The notes under the pieces are model-generated. The model was not told where the DNA came from, did no database searches, and saw only the letters and a program-made list of their open reading frames with translations. A stretch of 64,000 nucleotides of DNA from Myroides fluvii (GTDB lineage: Bacteria; Bacteroidota; Bacteroidia; Flavobacteriales; Flavobacteriaceae), in assembly GCF_009792295.1 (NCBI RefSeq), contig NZ_CP039934.1:702501-766500 (forward strand), written 5' to 3'. Shown here in pieces: positions 52,756-62,678 of this stretch. The translations under genes were made by a program, and so were the position numbers. Each line of letters starts with the position of its first letter. The stretch's first letter is position 1.

Positions 52756-54849
52756 ATGGCAGTTTTATCAAAAATTAGACAAAAGTCGGCGCTGTTAATT
52801 GCAGTAATTGGTATTGCTTTATTAGCATTCGTTATTGGTGACGTAGTTAGAAGCGGCGGTGCTGGTTCTTCAAGAAACATTGGAAGCGTAAATGGTGAAG
52901 ATATCAATACGCAGATTTTTCAACAGAAAGTTTCCCAAGCAGAGCAAGGGAATCAAATGAGTAGAAATCAAGCCTATCAAATGGTTTGGAATACCGAAGT
53001 AAATAATATACTGCTAAAAACGGAATTCGAAAAATTAGGATTACAAATCGGAAAGGACCAATTAATCAACGTAGTAAAAACCAACCCTATGTTTGCTAAT
53101 AGTCCAGAATTCCAAAATCAATTAGGGCAATTCGACATGGCTAAGTTCAATACTTGGGTAATGGCAATGAAACAAGCAGGACCAGAACAATGGCAAGCTT
53201 GGTTGAACTATGAGGTAGAATTGGAGAAATTCGGTTTACAACAGATGTATAATGCTTTGGTAAAAGGTGGTGTATACACGACTCAAACAGAAGCTAAATA
53301 TTCATACCACGGCGAGAATAGCAAAGTAACTTTTGACTATGTATCTGTTCCGTATAGCACAGTGAATGATGATCAAGCGAAAGTGAGTGACTCAGAAATC
53401 ACAGATTATATGAAAAAACACGAAAATAGATTCAAATCTGAACCTACACGTGAATTGACGTATGCATTTGTTGAAAGCTTACCTTCAAACAAAGACAAAG
53501 AAGACGTAAAAGAAACTGTTGAGGCTTTCTTAAGACCAACGGTTCAATATAACGCAGAAACAAAAAAGAACGATACAATTGCAGGTTTTAGAGCAACTAA
53601 AGACTTAGTAGCTTATATAAACGCAAACTCAGATGTAAAATTTGACAGTGTTTATTATGCGAAAAAAGATTTGCCATTAGAGTTCCAAGAGCAATTATAC
53701 AACTTGCCAACTGGAGAAGTATTTGGTCCTTATTTATTCAATGACCACTACTGTATTTCTCGTATGGTAGGTAAGAAAGCTGGAGCAAAAGTAAATGCTG
53801 CTCACATCTTAATTTCTTATGCTGGTGCTCCACAAAGTGCAGCGACAAGAACAAAAGAAGAAGCAAAAGCAAAAGCGGATGAAATCTTGAAAAAAGCGAC
53901 ATCAGCTAACTTTGCTGAATTAGCACAAGCTGAATCAGAAGATCCAGGATCAAAAGCAAACGGCGGTAAATACGAAGATGTAGCTAAAGGTCAAATGGTA
54001 AAACCTTTCGAGGATTTCATCTTCAACAACGCTACAGGTAAAATTGGAGTAGTTGAAACAGATTACGGATTCCACGTAATCCAAGTTTTAGGAAAATCAG
54101 AAGGTGTACAAATTGCTACTTTAGCTAGAAAAGTTGAACCTTCAGAAGCAACAGCAGACGAAGTGTTCGCTAAAGCAACAAATATTGAATCAGCAGCCGC
54201 TTCAGGAAACTTAGTAGCAGAAGCTGAAAAAGCAAATGCAGTAGTACAACAAAACGTAACTGTTCGTCCATTTGACGAATACTTACAAGCAGTTGGATCA
54301 AGAAGCGAGATTGTTTCTTGGGCATTTAACAACGAAACAAAAGACGGAGATGTGAAGCGTTTTGATATTCCTGACGGATATATTGTTGCTACTTTAGCTT
54401 CAACAAACAATACAGGTTTACTTCCAATCGAAGAAGCTAGAAAAATTGTTGAGCCAATTTTAATGAATGAGAAAAAAGCTCAAATCATTAAACAAAAAAT
54501 GACAGCTGCTACCGTAGAAGAAGTTTCTAAACAAACGAATGCTTCTGTAGCCTTAGTTATGGATGTTACAAGACAAAATCCATTAATTACAAATATTGGA
54601 AATGAGCCTCTAGTAGTAGGAACAGCTTTCGGAACTGCATTAAACCAAAGTTCAAAATTGATTGACGGAGCAAATGGAGTTTACATGGTAAAACCTACCC
54701 GCATTACTTTAGCACCAGACTTAGACAACTACAACAACTACAAAAACAAAACAGAAACTGTAGTTCGCTCAAGTGCTTCATCTAAAGTATTACAAGCTTT
54801 AAAAGATCAAGCTAAAATTAAAGACAACAGAATTGGAATGATCCAATAA
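52756..54849 (+). CDS. PpiD/SurA-type peptidylprolyl isomerase
   Basis: This 697-residue membrane-anchored periplasmic folding factor has an N-terminal anchor (SALLIAVIGIALLAFVIGDVV near 11-31), a SurA_N/PpiD-like chaperone domain (about 40-230), and a parvulin (PPIC) domain with AHILISYAG near 350-358, AQAESEDPGSKANGGKYEDV near 395-414 and the closing YGFHVIQVLGK near 436-446. A C-terminal extension of some 250 residues is less conserved. It assists outer-membrane protein folding. It is monocistronic between terminators. Confidence 0.9.
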   Translation: MAVLSKIRQKSALLIAVIGIALLAFVIGDVVRSGGAGSSRNIGSVNGEDINTQIFQQKVSQAEQGNQMSRNQAYQMVWNTEVNNILLKTEFEKLGLQIGKDQLINVVKTNPMFANSPEFQNQLGQFDMAKFNTWVMAMKQAGPEQWQAWLNYEVELEKFGLQQMYNALVKGGVYTTQTEAKYSYHGENSKVTFDYVSVPYSTVNDDQAKVSDSEITDYMKKHENRFKSEPTRELTYAFVESLPSNKDKEDVKETVEAFLRPTVQYNAETKKNDTIAGFRATKDLVAYINANSDVKFDSVYYAKKDLPLEFQEQLYNLPTGEVFGPYLFNDHYCISRMVGKKAGAKVNAAHILISYAGAPQSAATRTKEEAKAKADEILKKATSANFAELAQAESEDPGSKANGGKYEDVAKGQMVKPFEDFIFNNATGKIGVVETDYGFHVIQVLGKSEGVQIATLARKVEPSEATADEVFAKATNIESAAASGNLVAEAEKANAVVQQNVTVRPFDEYLQAVGSRSEIVSWAFNNETKDGDVKRFDIPDGYIVATLASTNNTGLLPIEEARKIVEPILMNEKKAQIIKQKMTAATVEEVSKQTNASVALVMDVTRQNPLITNIGNEPLVVGTAFGTALNQSSKLIDGANGVYMVKPTRITLAPDLDNYNNYKNKTETVVRSSASSKVLQALKDQAKIKDNRIGMIQ

Positions 54850-54856
54850 TCATATC

Positions 54857-54890
54857 AAAAGCCATCTACGATTAGATGGCTTTTTTTATT
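54857..54890 (+). terminator. Terminator of the PpiD-like gene
   Basis: AAAAGCCATCT / AGATGGCTTTT with a 6-base loop is followed by T residues, 8 bases after the stop. Confidence 0.85.
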
Positions 54891-54955
54891 CCTACTCGTT
54901 TAACTAAGAAAAATACCTTATTTTTGCTCTGAATTCTATATTTAACACGATACAT

Positions 54956-55828
54956 ATGAAAGCATACGTTTTCCCTGGTCAAGGTGCTCAATTCACTGGA
55001 ATGGGTAAAGATTTATATGAAAGTTCAGCAATAGCAAAAGAACTATTCGACAAAGCAAACGATATTCTTGGTTTCAATATTACAGACATTATGTTTGAGG
55101 GAACTGCAGAGCAATTAAAAGAAACACAAGTAACACAACCTGCTGTATTTTTACACTCTGTGATCTTAGCTAAAACAATTGAAAACTTCAATCCAGAAAT
55201 GGTTGCCGGACATTCACTTGGTGAATTTTCAGCTTTAGTTGCCAATGGTACACTCGCTTTTGAAGATGCTTTAAAATTAGTTTACCAAAGAGCAATGGCC
55301 ATGCAAAAAGCATGTGAAATAACTCCTTCAACCATGGCAGCTGTATTAGGTTTAGAAGACGCTATTGTAGAGCAAGTATGCAACGAAATTGACGGTGTTG
55401 TTGTAGCAGCTAACTACAATTGCCCAGGTCAATTAGTGATTTCTGGAGAAACGACTGCAGTAGAAAAAGCATGTGAAAAATTAAAAGAAGCTGGTGCTAA
55501 AAGAGCCTTGCTACTTCCTGTAGGTGGAGGTTTTCACTCGCCTATGATGGAACCTGCAAGAACAGAACTAGCTGCTGCTATTGAAGCAACAACATTCAAC
55601 CAACCTTCTTGTCCTGTATACCAAAACGTACCTGCAAGCGCAGTAAGTGATCCCGAAGTAATTAAAAACAACTTGATTGTACAATTAACAGCTCCTGTAA
55701 AATGGACACAATCTGTACAACAGATGATCGCTGATGGAGCCTCTTCATTCACTGAAGTTGGTCCTGGAAAAGTTTTGACCGGTTTAATCAAAAAAATTGA
55801 CAAAGACGCCGAAACTTTCAACTTCTAA
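54956..55828 (+). CDS. fabD: Malonyl-CoA:ACP transacylase
   Basis: FabD loads malonyl from CoA onto acyl carrier protein for fatty acid synthesis. The 290-residue protein has FPGQGAQFTGMGKDLY near residues 6-21, the catalytic Ser87 in AGHSLGEFSAL, the RAMAMQKACE arginine near 110, and the His in GGGFHSPMMEPA near 195. TATTTTTG at 54919-54926 is a likely -7 box. The downstream hairpin separates it from the transporter gene. Confident call; accD is the other malonyl-CoA pathway gene in the window. Confidence 0.95.
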   Translation: MKAYVFPGQGAQFTGMGKDLYESSAIAKELFDKANDILGFNITDIMFEGTAEQLKETQVTQPAVFLHSVILAKTIENFNPEMVAGHSLGEFSALVANGTLAFEDALKLVYQRAMAMQKACEITPSTMAAVLGLEDAIVEQVCNEIDGVVVAANYNCPGQLVISGETTAVEKACEKLKEAGAKRALLLPVGGGFHSPMMEPARTELAAAIEATTFNQPSCPVYQNVPASAVSDPEVIKNNLIVQLTAPVKWTQSVQQMIADGASSFTEVGPGKVLTGLIKKIDKDAETFNF

Positions 55829-55851
55829 AATTCAAACAACTTCTATATCCA

Positions 55852-55884
55852 AAAATCCTTGATCCCAAAACATCAAGGATTTTC
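55852..55884 (+). terminator. Terminator of fabD
   Basis: AAAATCCTTGAT (55852-55863) pairs with ATCAAGGATTTT (55872-55883) around an 8-base loop. The hairpin covers the first codons of a longer frame of the next gene and so argues for a later start there. Confidence 0.75.
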
Positions 55885-55900
55885 TATTTACTTTAAAACC

Positions 55901-57082
55901 GTGGAAAAATTATCACTTCAAGAGTGGGTATTAATCTTCACATTGGCTAGTTTAACCGCTTTAGGACCACTCGCCATCGATATGTATCTACCCGCTTTTC
56001 CCAAAATAGCTACTGACTTACAAACAGAAGTAAGCTATGTTCAAATTTCCTTATCGACCTTCTTAGGTGGTTTAGCTGTCGGACAATTATTTTGGGGCCC
56101 CATATCCGATAAATATGGAGCTAAAAAACCCATTATCTTATCCTTGAGCATTTTCATCTTAACCTCTTTTGCTTGTATGTATGTGTCTGATATCAAAATG
56201 ATGTGGGCCTATCGTTTTTTACAGGCTTTCGGAAGTAGTGGTGGACTTGTAATCGCTCGATCGATTGTCAACAAGCGATTCGATAAAGACAAAACCTTAA
56301 AGATATTCAGTATTTTGGCCTTAGTTGGAGGAGTTGCTCCTATTGTCGCTCCTATCTTGGGAAATGCTGTGCTTAAATACTTTGATTGGCCTCACATTTT
56401 TACTGCTATGGGCGTATTTGCTCTATTCAGTATCGCCATGACCTTTACCTTTCTAAAAGAAGACTTTTCAAATCGATTACCTTCATTAGAAGTGAAATCC
56501 ATTCTTCAAAATTACAGGAAGCTCTTTGAAAATAAAACCTTTATCACCTATACCTTTGTTGGAAGTATTGCCTTCAGCTGTTTGATGTTATACATCTCCA
56601 ATTCCCCGGTACTTGTAATGGAAGTTGGCGGATTGAGCAGCACAGCCTTTAGCATCGTGTTTATGGTCAATTCTTGTGGATTAATGATAGGCTCCTTCCT
56701 CACTTCTTCTTTTTTGAGGAAACGCTTAGAACCGAAGAAAATAATTACCCTAGGCACGAGCATTCAGCTATTTTCTGCACTTAGTTTATTTGGCTTGATT
56801 ATACTAGAGACCTCTATCTATTATCAATTGGTTCCTCTTTTCTTTTTTGTGTTGCCTTTGGGAATGATTTTCCCGACGTCAACCACCTTAGCTTTATCAC
56901 CTTTTAAAGCAGAATCAGGTATTGCCTCTGCTCTATTCGGAGCTTCTCAATTGGCCTTTACCTTCTTAACCTCTGTTTTATTAAACACTTTAAACGACGG
57001 TTCCATGTATATTGTGGCGCTCTCATTAGCGGCTTGCGCCTTGTGTTCGCTCCTTATCAATACATTAACTCAAAAAGCATAA
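55901..57082 (+). CDS. Bcr/CflA-type MFS transporter
   Basis: This 12-helix major facilitator is of the Bcr/CflA drug:H+ antiporter group. Helix 1 ends LGPLAIDMYLPAFPKIATDL, the family signature, and the loop 2-3 motif GQLFWGPISDKYGAKKP (A motif) is near residues 61-77. I chose the GTG at 55901 (393 aa) because the only earlier start, TTG at 55859, lies inside the fabD terminator; no ATG is present before helix 1. Substrates cannot be predicted. It converges with the aminotransferase gene. Confidence 0.87.
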   Translation: MEKLSLQEWVLIFTLASLTALGPLAIDMYLPAFPKIATDLQTEVSYVQISLSTFLGGLAVGQLFWGPISDKYGAKKPIILSLSIFILTSFACMYVSDIKMMWAYRFLQAFGSSGGLVIARSIVNKRFDKDKTLKIFSILALVGGVAPIVAPILGNAVLKYFDWPHIFTAMGVFALFSIAMTFTFLKEDFSNRLPSLEVKSILQNYRKLFENKTFITYTFVGSIAFSCLMLYISNSPVLVMEVGGLSSTAFSIVFMVNSCGLMIGSFLTSSFLRKRLEPKKIITLGTSIQLFSALSLFGLIILETSIYYQLVPLFFFVLPLGMIFPTSTTLALSPFKAESGIASALFGASQLAFTFLTSVLLNTLNDGSMYIVALSLAACALCSLLINTLTQKA

Positions 57083-57119
57083 AAAAAAGCCTCGACTAGA
57101 CATGTCGAGGCTTTTTTTA
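57081..57119. terminator. Bidirectional terminator
   Basis: AAAAAAGCCTCGAC / GTCGAGGCTTTTTT with a 7-base loop lies between the converging MFS and aminotransferase genes. Confidence 0.85.
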
Positions 57120-57132
57120 TGTATGAAACAGA

Positions 57133-58263
57133 CTATCCTAAAAAGGCTTTAATCTCATCCGTAATAAATTGAATTTGATCTTCTTCTAATTCAGAGTGCA
57201 TCGGCAAGGACAACACTTCTTTTACCAATTGGTTAGTCACAGGAAAATCCTCTTCTTTATAACGAGGGTCCAAATACGCCTTTTGGTTGTGCAATGGAAT
57301 TGGATAATAAATCGCACAAGGAATACCTTTTGATTGTAAATGAGCCATTAACCCGTTGCGATCTGCATTTACAATACGCAACGTATATTGGTGGAATACG
57401 TGGCTATCAGCATCTCCTTCAACTTTTGGTGTGATCACATTCGGGTGATTCGCCAAAGCTGCTGAATACTGATTAGCAGCATCTCTTCTCGCTTTATTAT
57501 ATTGATCTAAACGCGGTAATTTCGCGTTTAATACCGCTGCTTGTAAACTGTCTAAACGAGAGTTAACCCCAACTACATCATGGTGGTAACGCTCATACAT
57601 TCCGTGATTTACAATCCCGCGAATACTATGTGCTAATTCGTCATCATTCGTAAAAATAGCACCACCATCACCGTAACAACCTAAGTTTTTAGATGGAAAG
57701 AAAGACGTTGCCCCAATATGAGCAATTCCTCCCGTTTTGACTTTAGTGCCATTTGAAAATGTATAACTAGCCCCGATACCTTGCGCGTTATCTTCAATCA
57801 CATATAAATTATGTTCCTTAGCAATTTTCATAATTTCCTCCATATTCGCTACGTTACCGAACAAATGTACAGGTACGATGGCTTTTGTTTTAGGAGTGAT
57901 TGCTTTTTTAATAGCTTCTACATCAATATTCATGCTATTTGGGCAAACATCCACCAAAACTGGCGTTAATTGCAACAAAGCAATTACTTCAACCGTAGCA
58001 GCAAAAGTAAAATCAGCTGTGATTACTTCATCACCAGGTTGTAATCCCAGTCCCATCATGGCAATTTGCAGTGCATCTGTTCCATTAGCACATGGAATCA
58101 CATGCTTTACCCCTAAATACTTCTCTAAATTGGCTTGAAAAGTATGTACTTGAGGTCCGTTGATAAATGCAGAAGATTCTAAAACTTCTTGAAAAGATTG
58201 ATTTACTTCTTCTTTAATTCCTTCATATTGACTTTTTAAGTCAACCATTTGAATTTGTTTCAT
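57133..58263 (-). CDS. DegT/DnrJ/EryC1/StrS-family sugar aminotransferase
   Basis: This 376-residue PLP enzyme is typical of nucleotide-sugar aminotransferases for surface glycans (WbpE/PglE-like). PLP motifs are visible: HVIPCANGTDALQIAMMGL near residues 49-67, VIEDNAQGIGASY near 155-167, and the Schiff-base Lys in TSFFPSKNLGCYGDGGA near 186-202. I chose the ATG at 58263; one codon upstream is a GTG. The gene diverges from waaA, and no other sugar gene flanks it, so the product sugar is unknown. Likely role in O-antigen, capsule or T9SS-linked A-LPS sugars is inference. Confidence 0.88.
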   Translation of the reverse strand: MKQIQMVDLKSQYEGIKEEVNQSFQEVLESSAFINGPQVHTFQANLEKYLGVKHVIPCANGTDALQIAMMGLGLQPGDEVITADFTFAATVEVIALLQLTPVLVDVCPNSMNIDVEAIKKAITPKTKAIVPVHLFGNVANMEEIMKIAKEHNLYVIEDNAQGIGASYTFSNGTKVKTGGIAHIGATSFFPSKNLGCYGDGGAIFTNDDELAHSIRGIVNHGMYERYHHDVVGVNSRLDSLQAAVLNAKLPRLDQYNKARRDAANQYSAALANHPNVITPKVEGDADSHVFHQYTLRIVNADRNGLMAHLQSKGIPCAIYYPIPLHNQKAYLDPRYKEEDFPVTNQLVKEVLSLPMHSELEEDQIQFITDEIKAFLG

Positions 58264-58425
58264 CACATTGGATTTAGTATCTCTAAGTCTTTGGCTCCTC
58301 CTTATTTTAGAGCTAAATAACTCGACTGTCGATATGTTTTACAGCCACAAAAATACTAATTTCTTTACTTCAAAAATCTTTTCTTTACTAAAAGAAACGT
58401 AATTTCGCTAGATAAACAATTCTAT

Positions 58426-59670
58426 ATGCTATTTCTATATAATCTACTTATTCATATCGCTACTGCAGTCTTGCCTCTTATTGCCTTATTCAATAAAAAG
58501 ATTACCTTATTTGTTCAGGGCCGAAAAGCGTCTTTTACCATTTTAAAGCAACACATTCAACCCACAGATCGCGTATTTTGGGTGCATGTTGCTTCTTTGG
58601 GAGAGTATGAACAAGGCTTACCGATTATGGAAGCTCTCAAAGATAAATTCCCTGACCACAAAATTGTATTAACCTTCTTTTCCCCTTCTGGATATGAAGT
58701 AAAAAAGAATAATACCCTAGCAGATGCCACGTTGTATTTACCGATGGACACGCAAAAAAATGTCAACACCTTTTTAAAACTTGCCCATCCAGAAAAGGTG
58801 TTTTTTGTAAAATATGAATATTGGCCCAATTACCTCCATCAAATAAAGAAACAAAAAATTGAAACCTATTTGATTTCAGGAATATTTAGACCCAATCAAG
58901 TTTTTTTCAAATGGTATGGCGGTTTCTACAGAAATGCCTTACAAGCCTTTACTTATTTCTTTGTACAAAATGAAGAATCACGTGATCTTCTTTCCTCTAT
59001 TCAATTAAATAATAGCGAAGTAGTCGGGGATACGCGTTTTGATCGTGTAAGTCAAATTCTAGAAAACGATAATACCCTGCCGTTTTTAGAAGAATTGACA
59101 CAAGGTAAAACCAAACAAACAATCGTTGTGGGTAGCTCATGGCCACAAGATGAAAAGATAATCATTGACTACATCAATCAGACACAAGATGAAGAAATAA
59201 AATTCGTGATTGCCCCTCACAATATCAAACCCGAACAGATTAATCAACTTTACAAAGCCATTGCAAAGCCCAAACAACTCCATTCCAATTACAAGGCAGG
59301 AGTGACAGACGTATCCCAAACGCAAGTCTACATTATCGATGCCTATAGTTTATTGACCAAAGCGTACAGTTATGCAACAATTGCATATGTAGGAGGTGGA
59401 TTTGGAGCTGGTATACACAATATTTTAGAAGCAGCTACCTTTGGAATTCCCATCTTGATTGGACCCAACTACAAGAAATTTCAAGAAGCAAAAGACCTGA
59501 TTCAATTGGGTAGTTGTATAGTTATTAACAATGAAGACGACTTTATCAACAATTTAAGTAAGTTATTAACAAATGATACTTTTCGCTGTGAATTAAATCA
59601 AATCAGTTCCACCTTTATCCATGCCAATAAAGCGGCAACACAAAAGATTATAAACCACGTATTCAATTAG
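58426..59670 (+). CDS. waaA: 3-deoxy-D-manno-octulosonic acid (Kdo) transferase
   Basis: WaaA adds Kdo to the lipid A precursor at the inner membrane. The 414-residue protein has an N-terminal anchor (about 1-20), the glycos_transf_N domain with VFWVHVASLGEYEQGLP near residues 49-65 and FVKYEYWPNYL near 127-137, and the GT-B C-terminal domain with VGSSWPQDEKII near 235-246 and YVGGGFGAGIHNILEAATFGIPILIGP near 322-348. It lies in its own unit, divergent from the aminotransferase gene, with a terminator some 130 bases downstream. LptC and WaaA together show an LPS-bearing envelope. Confidence 0.93.
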   Translation: MLFLYNLLIHIATAVLPLIALFNKKITLFVQGRKASFTILKQHIQPTDRVFWVHVASLGEYEQGLPIMEALKDKFPDHKIVLTFFSPSGYEVKKNNTLADATLYLPMDTQKNVNTFLKLAHPEKVFFVKYEYWPNYLHQIKKQKIETYLISGIFRPNQVFFKWYGGFYRNALQAFTYFFVQNEESRDLLSSIQLNNSEVVGDTRFDRVSQILENDNTLPFLEELTQGKTKQTIVVGSSWPQDEKIIIDYINQTQDEEIKFVIAPHNIKPEQINQLYKAIAKPKQLHSNYKAGVTDVSQTQVYIIDAYSLLTKAYSYATIAYVGGGFGAGIHNILEAATFGIPILIGPNYKKFQEAKDLIQLGSCIVINNEDDFINNLSKLLTNDTFRCELNQISSTFIHANKAATQKIINHVFN

Positions 59671-60394
59671 TTAAAACAGATAAATACTTTTTACATCATT
59701 TAAAAGTTATCAACATTTCACTATACACCCTTGCATTTAATTTGTTGATAACTCGATTAACCAAAATAAAAATAGCGTAAAATATTCGCTAAAAAATAAA
59801 AAAAGGTAAGTAAACGCTTTTGTTTACTTACCTTTTATAATATGAATTAATAATTACACTATAGGTAACTTATAGAAAGTTAGAGGTATATAAAAATTAT
59901 AACAATACCGAACGAGCAATATAAGGCAAAATATTGATTGCCACAATAGTTTCAGGACTATTTGTTAAATGAAACTCATACCTTAAGAGTATTTATTTTT
60001 TTAAACACCTCAATCACAAGGGAGGTTCCTACATCCTTTACATATCTTATAAAGGCTTGGTAAAACCACTTTTTTTTAACATCCTTATCTTTTTTTCACT
60101 TTACTGTTTATTCCTCTCTGTCACTCTTTGCTATTTTGTTCGCTGAAAAGGCAAAACAGAAGAAGTATAGATCGCCACATCCTTCCTTTTAGAAGAAAAT
60201 TACATAATCACCAATTTTATTATCCTTTTTTCAGTACTCCTTCCTAAAAATCACATAAATCGACACACCATCATTTAACGCCTTGTTTATTTTTCTGAAA
60301 ATACACTTAAAATGAGGGATGCAGGCATAAACCGTAGTACCTTTTACATGAATAGTTGTATCTTGCCCGAAATAAAAAAATAACGAACACTTTT
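59671..60394. other. 724-bp intergenic region
   Basis: Apart from the terminator at 59801-59836, the gap is AT-rich and contains no ORF or RNA gene I would support. A longer in-frame extension of the following peptidase starts with a TTG at 60356 but does not resemble the signal peptide and is not used. The -7 region of the peptidase gene is unclear (GTATCTTG at 60358-60365 is closest). Confidence 0.4.
59801..59836. terminator. Terminator downstream of waaA
   Basis: A 15-bp stem AAAAGGTAAGTAAAC / GTTTACTTACCTTTT with a 6-base loop and A/T-rich flanks lies 130 bases after the waaA stop. Confidence 0.75.
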
Positions 60395-62551
60395 ATGAAC
60401 TTAAGACTTAAAAACGCATTTAAACTGCTCGTTGCACTTCTTATTGTTCCTGTTTATGCACAACAAGGAGGTATGTGGATTCCTTCTTTGCTAGAGGGAA
60501 TGAATGAAAAGGAAATGACGACCCTAGGAATGAAAATGTCCATTCAGGATATTTACGATGTAAACAACTCAAGCATGAAAGATGCTGTTCCACACTTTAA
60601 CGGTGGATGTACATCAGAGGTTATTTCTCCTCAAGGATTATTATTGACAAATCACCACTGTGGATATGGTCAAATTCAATCACACTCTTCTGTAGAACAC
60701 GATTATCTCGCAAATGGTTTCTGGGCGAAATCACAAGCAGAAGAATTGGCAAACGACAATTTGGAAGTTACCTTTATTGTGCGCATTGAAGATGTGACAA
60801 GCGCTGTCATGCATGGAATAAAAGCTAAGGATACTGAAATCCAAAAGCAAGAAAAAATCAATGCAAATATCTCGCGTACTGTTGCTACTTTCCCTAAAAA
60901 AGAGTGGCAAGAAAACAAGATTAAATCTTTTTACGAAGGAAATCAATACATCTTATTTGTTACCGAAACCTTTAAAGATGTTCGTTTAGTTGGTGCACCG
61001 CCTTCCTCTATCGGTAAATTCGGTTCAGATACGGACAACTGGGTATGGCCACGTCATACAGGAGATTTTGCTTTGTTCCGCATTTATGCAGATAAGAACA
61101 ATCGTCCTGCTGCTTATTCCAAAGACAACGTACCGTACACACCGAAACACTTCTTCCCTATTTCACTAGATGGAGTAGCGCAAGATGACTTCACTATGGT
61201 ATTCGGTTACCCTGGTCAAACACAAGAATATTTACCTTCTTTTGCTATTGAACAGATCATCAATGATTTGAATCCAGCAAAAATTGGGGTAAGAGACGTC
61301 GCGTTAAAAATAACGGATGAATACATGCGCAATGATCAAGCAATTAAAATTCAATATGCTTCTAAATATGCAGGAACTGCAAACTACTGGAAAAAGTGGA
61401 TTGGAGAAAGCCAAGGATTGAAAAAAAGCAACGCTGTAGCGGCTAAAAAAGCATTCGAACAAGATTTTATTGCACGCGCGAAGAAGAGTAAAAACGCAAA
61501 AGAATACACTGCTATCTTACCTAAATTCGAAAAATTATACCAAGAAATCGCTCCTTATTCATTAAGCAGAGATTACTTTATGGAGGTTGCCTTGAGAAAT
61601 GGAGAATTATTAGCAGCTGCTTGGAGACTTACTGCGGTAGAGAATGCTGCAAACAACGAAGCACAGTTTCAAAGTAGAAAGGCAAATTTATTGCAATCAC
61701 AAGAGCGTTTTTACAAAAACTACAATAAGGCCGTGGACAAAGACGTCTTCAAGGCAATTGTAACCTTGTATAAGAACAATGCTCCTGAAGCATACTTAGC
61801 TGCTGAATTAAAGCAAGCTGACATTTCTGCTTTAACAGAAGAAATTTACAGTCAAAGTAAATTAACTTCTTATGAAGGATTAAAAGAATTACTAAACGGA
61901 GACGCAAACCAAGTAAAAAAGGCTTTACTAGCTGATAAAGGATACGTATTTGCCAAAAGCTTAATTGAAAACTATCAAGCAAATATTCTTCCTAAATACG
62001 AAGCGCTAGACTTAGAGATTAAAGCTTTACAACGTACCTATATGAAAGCCCAATTAGAGCTTTATCCAGATGCGAGAATTTTCCCTGACGCCAACAGTAC
62101 CCTACGCGTTACGTATGGTAAAGTAGATGGTTATGCTCCAAAAGACGCTATCTATTATGAACCTGTTACTCACTTAGACGGAATTATGGAAAAATACGTT
62201 CCTGAAGATTATGAGTTTGATGTTCCTGCTAAACTTATTGAGTTATACAATGCAAAAGACTATGGTGCGTATGCAGAAGATGGTAAACTACCTGTAAACT
62301 TCATTGCGACCAACCACACAACAGGAGGAAACTCTGGAAGTCCAGCTATTGATGCACACGGAAATTTAATAGGATTAAACTTTGACCGCGTTTGGGAAGG
62401 AACCATGAGCGATATTTACTATGATCCTGCAATTTGTAGAAACATTATGGTGGACGCACGCTACATTTTATTTATTATTGACAAGTTTGCAGATGCAAAA
62501 CACCTAATAAATGAGATGAAATTAGTGAATCCTAAAAAAGATAAAAAATAA
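60395..62551 (+). CDS. S46-family dipeptidyl-peptidase, DPP11-like
   Basis: This exported serine peptidase removes dipeptides from oligopeptide N termini in the periplasm. From the ATG at 60395 (718 aa) it has a signal peptide (LLVALLIVPVYAQ), the mature start GGMWIPSLLEG typical of S46, the catalytic His in LLLTNHHCGY near residue 87, and the catalytic Ser in GGNSGSPAID at 647. The S1-pocket position 18 residues later, in NFDRVWEGTMSD (Arg665), corresponds to the Arg of Porphyromonas DPP11 (Ser655/Arg673) that selects Asp/Glu at P1, whereas DPP7 has Gly. An acidic-specific DPP11 is therefore the best call. Confidence 0.9.
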   Translation: MNLRLKNAFKLLVALLIVPVYAQQGGMWIPSLLEGMNEKEMTTLGMKMSIQDIYDVNNSSMKDAVPHFNGGCTSEVISPQGLLLTNHHCGYGQIQSHSSVEHDYLANGFWAKSQAEELANDNLEVTFIVRIEDVTSAVMHGIKAKDTEIQKQEKINANISRTVATFPKKEWQENKIKSFYEGNQYILFVTETFKDVRLVGAPPSSIGKFGSDTDNWVWPRHTGDFALFRIYADKNNRPAAYSKDNVPYTPKHFFPISLDGVAQDDFTMVFGYPGQTQEYLPSFAIEQIINDLNPAKIGVRDVALKITDEYMRNDQAIKIQYASKYAGTANYWKKWIGESQGLKKSNAVAAKKAFEQDFIARAKKSKNAKEYTAILPKFEKLYQEIAPYSLSRDYFMEVALRNGELLAAAWRLTAVENAANNEAQFQSRKANLLQSQERFYKNYNKAVDKDVFKAIVTLYKNNAPEAYLAAELKQADISALTEEIYSQSKLTSYEGLKELLNGDANQVKKALLADKGYVFAKSLIENYQANILPKYEALDLEIKALQRTYMKAQLELYPDARIFPDANSTLRVTYGKVDGYAPKDAIYYEPVTHLDGIMEKYVPEDYEFDVPAKLIELYNAKDYGAYAEDGKLPVNFIATNHTTGGNSGSPAIDAHGNLIGLNFDRVWEGTMSDIYYDPAICRNIMVDARYILFIIDKFADAKHLINEMKLVNPKKDKK

Positions 62552-62678
62552 TACGCTGATTTACTGATAATTACGAATTATTTTTTTATATAAAAATATT
62601 TTACAAAAACAAATAATTGAATGAAATATTTTCTATATTTGTATCGAATTAATAATTAACTTTTATAACTTTAGTAAA

